Shown here in pieces: positions 59,040 to 64,000 of a DNA stretch of 64,000 bases. Source of the stretch: Odobenus rosmarus divergens (lineage: Eukaryota > Chordata > Mammalia > Carnivora > Odobenidae); the NCBI RefSeq assembly GCF_000321225.1, contig NW_004450331.1:843154-907153 (forward strand), in the 5' to 3' direction. Both the position numbers and the translations under genes were made by a program. The notes below the pieces were generated by a model. It was not told the origin of the DNA and did not search any database. It saw nothing but the letters and a program-made list of their open reading frames with translations. Position 1 is the stretch's first letter, and every line of letters begins with the position of its first letter.

Positions 59040-59620
59040 GAGATTATATAATAATAAATGGAATAATCCCTTAAGAATGTATAATAATTGTGTGTTTTTG
59101 CATACCTGCCAAAATAATCTCGAATATAAAAAAAATTTAAAGAATTACAAGGAGAAATTGACAAATCCATAACACTAGTGTGAGAGACTTTAAACATATC
59201 TATCTCCTGGCAAATTTTTTATGCAGCTTACCAAATATTAGGAAGGATATAGAACACACACATGTACAATTTATGGGATTCATAAATCCTAAAACACATT
59301 AAAAAATGTACTATGAGCAGGCAATAAGACCATATTAGATATTTGCAGTTAAAATCACACCTGTCATGTTCTTTAATCTCAGTGCGAAATAAATTAGAAA
59401 TCAAAAACAGAAAGAAAAAGAAACTCAAAACAGACAGAAATCAAATTTACTTCTAACTTGTGGGTTCAAAGGAACTAAAATACAATATGAAATAGTACCA
59501 AGAAATATTCAAAGTGCTTCCAATCACAACATGAGGATACAGGTAAAAAACTGGGGGGAAACGTATAGCCTTAAATTAAAATGCACTAGAATGTAAGACA
59601 TATTGCACATAAATGAGCTA
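59040..59620 (+). mobile_element. Old L1 ORF2 fragment
   Basis: aatattaggaaggatataga, gaaatcaaatttacttctaac and aggtaaaaaactggggggaa fit the endonuclease to reverse transcriptase region of old L1. The frame is broken. Confidence 0.65.
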
Positions 59621-61123
59621 AGCATTCAGCTGAAAGTTCAAAAAAGAAAAAGGGTACACTGAACTCAAAGAAAAAAGAAGAAAATAATAACGATAAAAAT
59701 AACAATGAAGAAAATGAACAATGATGGCAACATAGAAAAACCAAGCTGATTCTTGGAAAAGACAACTTACATAGTCATCTGACAAGACTGCTGATGGCAA
59801 AGAGAGAGACATGGCATCCATACACACTGGACACAGAAAGGACAAATGCAAGGAAATGGCCTTTGCTGAGGCTCGGGAAGCTGGAGGAAGAATCTGATGA
59901 AGAATATCCCAGGCACTCTGGTGGCACAGACAGGATAGGCTTTGTGCCCCTGAAGGAGTGTGTTTGTAGAATTTACCCAGTTTTCCCATGACTACCAATT
60001 GGCTTTGCCCAGCAGTTACTTAAACCTGAGGGGAGGGCAGGGTACCCTCAGACATGGTTGCCTGGTTTCTCAGAACCACACAGCCAAGGTGGTCTGGGGA
60101 ACAGAGAATCCCTAAAGTGGGGGCACCTAAAGTTTGGGTCATGGACCCATCTCTGACACCTGGAGCCCCAATAGTAGTAAAGTAGGAAAAGTTGAGGTGA
60201 GGCACTGAAAGCCCTTTACACCCCCAGCGGACTTGTGATTGGAGACCTGCAGGCAGAAATTGGGTCATAGCTGACTTTTGGGGGGGTGGGGAGGAGCGAG
60301 AATGAACCTGAGAAATGTTTACTGGATGTAACTCTACCTGCATGACTGATTAAAAAAGGAGGGAAGTAGATTACAAAGAAAAAATAAAAGACTTCCTGAC
60401 GATTATTATTTTATATACATGAATACATTCTCACAAAACAAACTATATAGACATACAGAAAGTCAAATCTTAAAGTTCCTCTTAATTCCTGTCCCCTCCC
60501 CCTCCCACCCATGCACATCAACTCCCAGAGGGGATCTCGAGTCAACGGTGTCTGCCCCATCTTTTTTAGTGCATCTACACGTGTGTTACATGATCACTTT
60601 TAAGTAGAGTTTCTGTTTTAATGTTTGTGAGGCAATCATCCTGCTCTTTTCAGATTAGAACGTCTAGGTTCAGAAAGAAGAGCAGAGTCCTTGGAACTAG
60701 ATGGGGTGGTGAAGCTAACAGAGGATTTCCAAACAGAGTTCCAAGTTCAGGGTCTCAGAAGCACTTCTTTTCTTTGGAGGAGATGCTTGTTTTCTAAGTG
60801 GACAATTAAAAATTCAGTACTGTTTTTGCAACTTCCTGTGAGTCTGTAATTATTTCAATTCATAAAAAACAATAATTGTTTAAAAGCCGGCATGCGGTTT
60901 GACATATTTTCTATTTTCGATCCCTTGGCTCTGCAATTCTGGAAGCGTTGTGTCCAGATGGAACTTTCATCAGCCCGGGTCTCTGGGTAACTGGGATGAG
61001 CAGACTTCCTTGCCCACCCACGGTAGACGGGGAGCATATGTGCGAAATATGCTTTGCTGGGTTAAGCAAAAACAATAACAAAAAACAAACAAAAATACAA
61101 ACGGACTGTGGCTTTTGTAGTGG

Positions 61124-61159
<36 letters not shown>

Positions 61160-62109
61160 CCTCCCTCTGATCACTCATTCTGAGGGAAGCCACCTGCCAC
61201 TTTGTGAAGACACATCCGGAAGCTTATGAAGAGGCACAGCGGTGAGGAACTGAAGTATTTGGCCCACAGCCAACGTGGAAGAGCGAGCTGTCACCAGACG
61301 CAGGTCTGAGCCCAGAGACAGACCTTCTGCTGCAAAGCCTTCAAATGATGGCAACCTTAAGAGGAACCTGCAGCCTGAACAACCCAGCTAAGCTTCTCCC
61401 TGATCCCTGACCCTCAGAAACTGCACAAAATAATAATAAAGGTTTGCTATTTGAAGCTGCTAAATTGTAGGGTGTGATACAGAAAAAATAACTAAGACAC
61501 ACAGACAGGGCTGCATTCTGGCTTCTGTGGGCCCCACTTTGGCCTTTGTAGGTGTCTTCCTCTGTAAACATTACAAATTCTCTTCTGATTTTTAAAGAAT
61601 TGAAGACATTTTTGGAGGCCCTCAAGTACCATGGGCCCCAGGCACTGTGCCCTCTGAGCCGAACGGTTGTCAGTCCTACCCGCGGGAACAGCATGGGAGG
61701 GACACGCAGTCACGGAACCATACCGAAACCTGAAGAATAAGTGACTATCCCCGACAGTCCTCAAATCCAAGGGAGAAGTCTAAGCCTTAGCAGAACTATT
61801 AGGATTTGGGCAAAATCCTACCCCACACTTGTGGATCCTATTGGGTCCTACATCTCAGGTAACCCGGAAGAAGACAGACCGACGGTGCGAGGAACCGAGC
61901 ACACGCTCCGCTGAGTTATTACTAAAAGGCAATGACATGAGCTGCACGTGTGAGGTCCGTTGGACTCTGGTGTCTCGGCTGCGGCTACTCAAGGCTGACG
62001 GTGGCTTTGTAACACTGCCTTCTGGACTCAGTGTTTTCCTGGAACTGATATCTGATATTCACAATCCGAACCATACCTGGAGGCAGTAAACTATTTGGTC
62101 TCAGAGCCC
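59621..62109. other. Upstream intergenic stretch
   Basis: It holds a (CT)n run at about 61129-61168. The stretch 61330-61500 resembles the 3' half of an MLT1-like LTR (aagctgctaaattgtagggtg), with low certainty. No gene is seen. Confidence 0.4.
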
Positions 62110-62345
62110 CAGGAGTAGCAGGCCTGAGCTTAAGTGCTGCCTTTGGTACTTATTTGCTGCATTACCTTTGGCAAATTTCTAAACCTCCCTGTGCCTCAGT
62201 TTTATGATCTGTAAAGTGGGACTAATGATCAAACCAACCTCATAGGATAGTTGTGAGGGTTACATGAGTTAACACATGTATAACACTTAGAATAGTACCT
62301 GGCAGAGAGTAAGCCCTCAACATTTTTATTATCATCTTCATCATT
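62110..62345 (+). mobile_element. MIR, nearly full length
   Basis: Consecutive MIR blocks are seen: cctgagcttaagtgctgcc, aaacctccctgtgcctcagt, atctgtaaagtgggactaat, atagttgtgagggttacatg and tacctggcagagagtaagc. Confidence 0.9.
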
Positions 62346-62589
62346 TATTGTGGTTACTACAGAGCTTCACTGGAGCTCACCCTAACTATCAATGGGCATG
62401 TTTATTACTCTCCTCAGGAAGTGTGCAATTACGTCTCAGGTATGTCAGAGCGATCATCTCATAAAAAGGAGCTGCAGAGTGTCTCCATCGAATGGAAGGC
62501 AGTAGTCAGGAATATGCCAACTGGAATGATCCAGGTGGAGAGCCGGGTTCTTGAACAAGGCCAGCAGAGCACAAAGACCAATGAGTCCT

Positions 62590-63320
62590 TAGTATCTTTG
62601 GATGAACAGTCTCCATCTGTGGCTCAATGGGCTCTACTTTTGAGATCCTTTCCAAATAATTATAAGCCACAGCTTGGTTCACCAACAGTATTAGTTGATG
62701 CCTATTGGTGGTAAAAACTGCCAGGCTATGGCCAACATTCGAAGTATGTGAGTGGCAAGAACAGAGAATAATCAGTCTGTCTGTTAGGCCAAAGTTTGGC
62801 TGGCATCATTGCTGGCCACCTGGTACATATTCATACCAGTTCCTGAACAACTGCCAAAACTCCACTAAGGCCAAGTGGACAGTGGAGAGTTGGGTCGTGT
62901 AAGACAGTCCATGTTTGGGCTCAACAGATGCTGAAAAATTGGGCCCATCGAGGTCAAATTTGAATGGTACATAGAGATGAGAGTTTTATTAACCTGCAGA
63001 ACACCAAGTGGGCTCACAGAGTATCAGGGCATGGTAGGCTGCACATCTTGCTCGGGTAGTCTCATTGTCTCTCTGAAAACCAAAATATTGCTGCAGAGTG
63101 GGAACAAGTGAATATCACCAGGCACAAGCTCAAATGTGTACAAACCACCCACTGCTGGCAGATGGACTATATCAGAGCCTTGTCCACAGGGCGAGAGGGG
63201 CCTGCTGTGTAGTGAAGAAGCTGATACCTCTTTGGATTTAGAATTTGTGTTCCTTATCCCAGAGGCTTTGGCAGCTAGCACTATACAAGGGCAAAGCTTC
63301 ATCAACTAGGACCTCAAGCC
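62590..63320 (+). mobile_element. Possible decayed endogenous retrovirus pol fragment
   Basis: At about 63150-63175 the frame reads WQMDYI, which resembles the start of the retroviral integrase core (W-Q-x-D-Y-I). About 480 bp upstream a frame reads AWFTNS, which recalls the RNase H entry block. Stops and shifts separate the two. No LTR was found, and the copy is clearly inactive. It could also be chance similarity. Confidence 0.35.
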
Positions 63321-63721
63321 TAGAGTTTCCCCATCTAGAATATACACGCCACTAGTCAACAATATAAGACATGGTCTAAAATAATGGCAAGTGGATATAT
63401 CACACAGACTACCTTCAAAGTCAAAATAGCCGTTAGAAAATTGGAATGGGTGGCTAGATGGCTCCACTTGACGAAACCATTACAAATACATGAAGCCTAT
63501 AAAGAAAATTGTAACATATCACTGAGAGACATAAAAGAAGATCTGAATAAAGGGACAGATATACTGGGTTGGTGAATGAAAACATTCATGGGTGAAAAAT
63601 TCTCCATAATGTAATATACAAGTTAATCACAATCAAAAGGCCAACACAATTTTTGTGCAATGTGGCAAGCTTTAAATTCTGAAATTAATATTTAAGAAGA
63701 GGCTTCAAGAAGAGTAAAGAT

Positions 63722-63849
63722 GGGGCGCCTGGATGGCACAGTGAGTTGAGCTCTTGGTTTCGGCTCAGGTCACCATCCCAGGGTCATAAGGTCAAGTCCT
63801 GCATTGGGTTCTGCGCTCGGCACAGAGTCTGCTTAAGACTTTCTCTCCC
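63722..63849 (+). mobile_element. SINEC, older, short tail
   Basis: Head ggggcgcctggatggcacag, with gtcaagtcctgcattgggtt, ending gcttaagactttctctccc directly at the next SINE. Confidence 0.88.
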
Positions 63850-63850
63850 G

Positions 63851-64000
63851 GGGGGCACCTGGGTGGCTCAGTTGGTTGAGCGACTGCCTTCGGCTCGGGT
63901 CATGGTCCTGGAGTCCCGGGATCGAGTCCCACATCGGGCTCCCTGCTTGGCGGAGAGTCTGCTTCTCCCTCTGACCCTCTTCCCTCTCGTGCTCTCTATC
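63851..64000 (+). mobile_element. SINEC, cut by the window end
   Basis: Head gggggcacctgggtggctca, with cctggagtcccgggatcgag; the CT-rich tail runs off the window. Same subtype as the copies at 20970 and 21679. It sits in tandem behind the copy at 63722. Confidence 0.93.

Noticed and set aside
63384..63720. Frame resembling an L1 reverse transcriptase stretch
   Set aside because: Only short, weak similarity (for example IKEDLNKG); may be a very old LINE, but I cannot support the call.
1..64000. A new multi-gene system
   Set aside because: Only two host genes and repeats are supported; nothing suggests a gene cluster with joint function.

Overview
The window is nuclear DNA of a carnivoran mammal. 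It holds about twenty tRNA-Lys-derived SINEs of the caniform SINEC type, whose heads read like GGCGCCTGGGTGGCTCAG and whose tails end in AATAAATAAAATCTT plus poly(A). There are also carnivore-type L1 3' tails and the older mammalian repeats MIR, L2, MER2, MER5 and MLT1. The SINE tails mostly lack the dog-specific ending, so a bear, seal or mustelid (arctoid) is more likely than a dog. That last step is inference.

Two protein genes are present and face each other tail to tail. At 1-2.9 kb on the + strand are the last three coding exons of DNAH11, the axonemal outer-arm dynein heavy chain. On the - strand the complete coding region of CDCA7L (JPO2/R1/RAM2) runs from the ATG at 45,094 to the stop at 3,501. 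All ten of its coding exons can be placed with GT-AG splice sites and unbroken frame, and they give a 454-residue protein. A CpG island at about 44.65-45.57 kb covers its first exon and promoter. The two stop codons are only 756 bp apart. The nearest AATAAA for CDCA7L lies inside the last DNAH11 intron, so the two mRNAs probably overlap as natural antisense transcripts.

Layout: 1-2.9 kb, DNAH11 3' end, with a GC-rich 43-bp minisatellite in an intron. 2.4-16.8 kb, CDCA7L exons 10 to 2, with fairly compact introns. 16.8-45.1 kb, the 28-kb CDCA7L intron 1, mostly L1 and SINE sequence, plus a broken UBA52 processed pseudogene at 22.9-23.3 kb. 44.6-45.6 kb, promoter CpG island. 45.6-64 kb, DNA upstream of CDCA7L with no gene I can support; it contains MER2, MIR, MER5, MLT1, L2, L1, SINEs and possibly a decayed retroviral pol fragment near 63.1 kb.

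The most notable structures are records of retrotransposition. Two L1 copies have 5' inversions typical of twin priming. A fragment of U6 snRNA sits inside an old L1, flanked by 15-bp direct repeats. Several SINEs have perfect target-site duplications that date nested insertions. I found no CRISPR array, operon or novel multi-gene system; this is an ordinary mammalian locus with interesting local detail.
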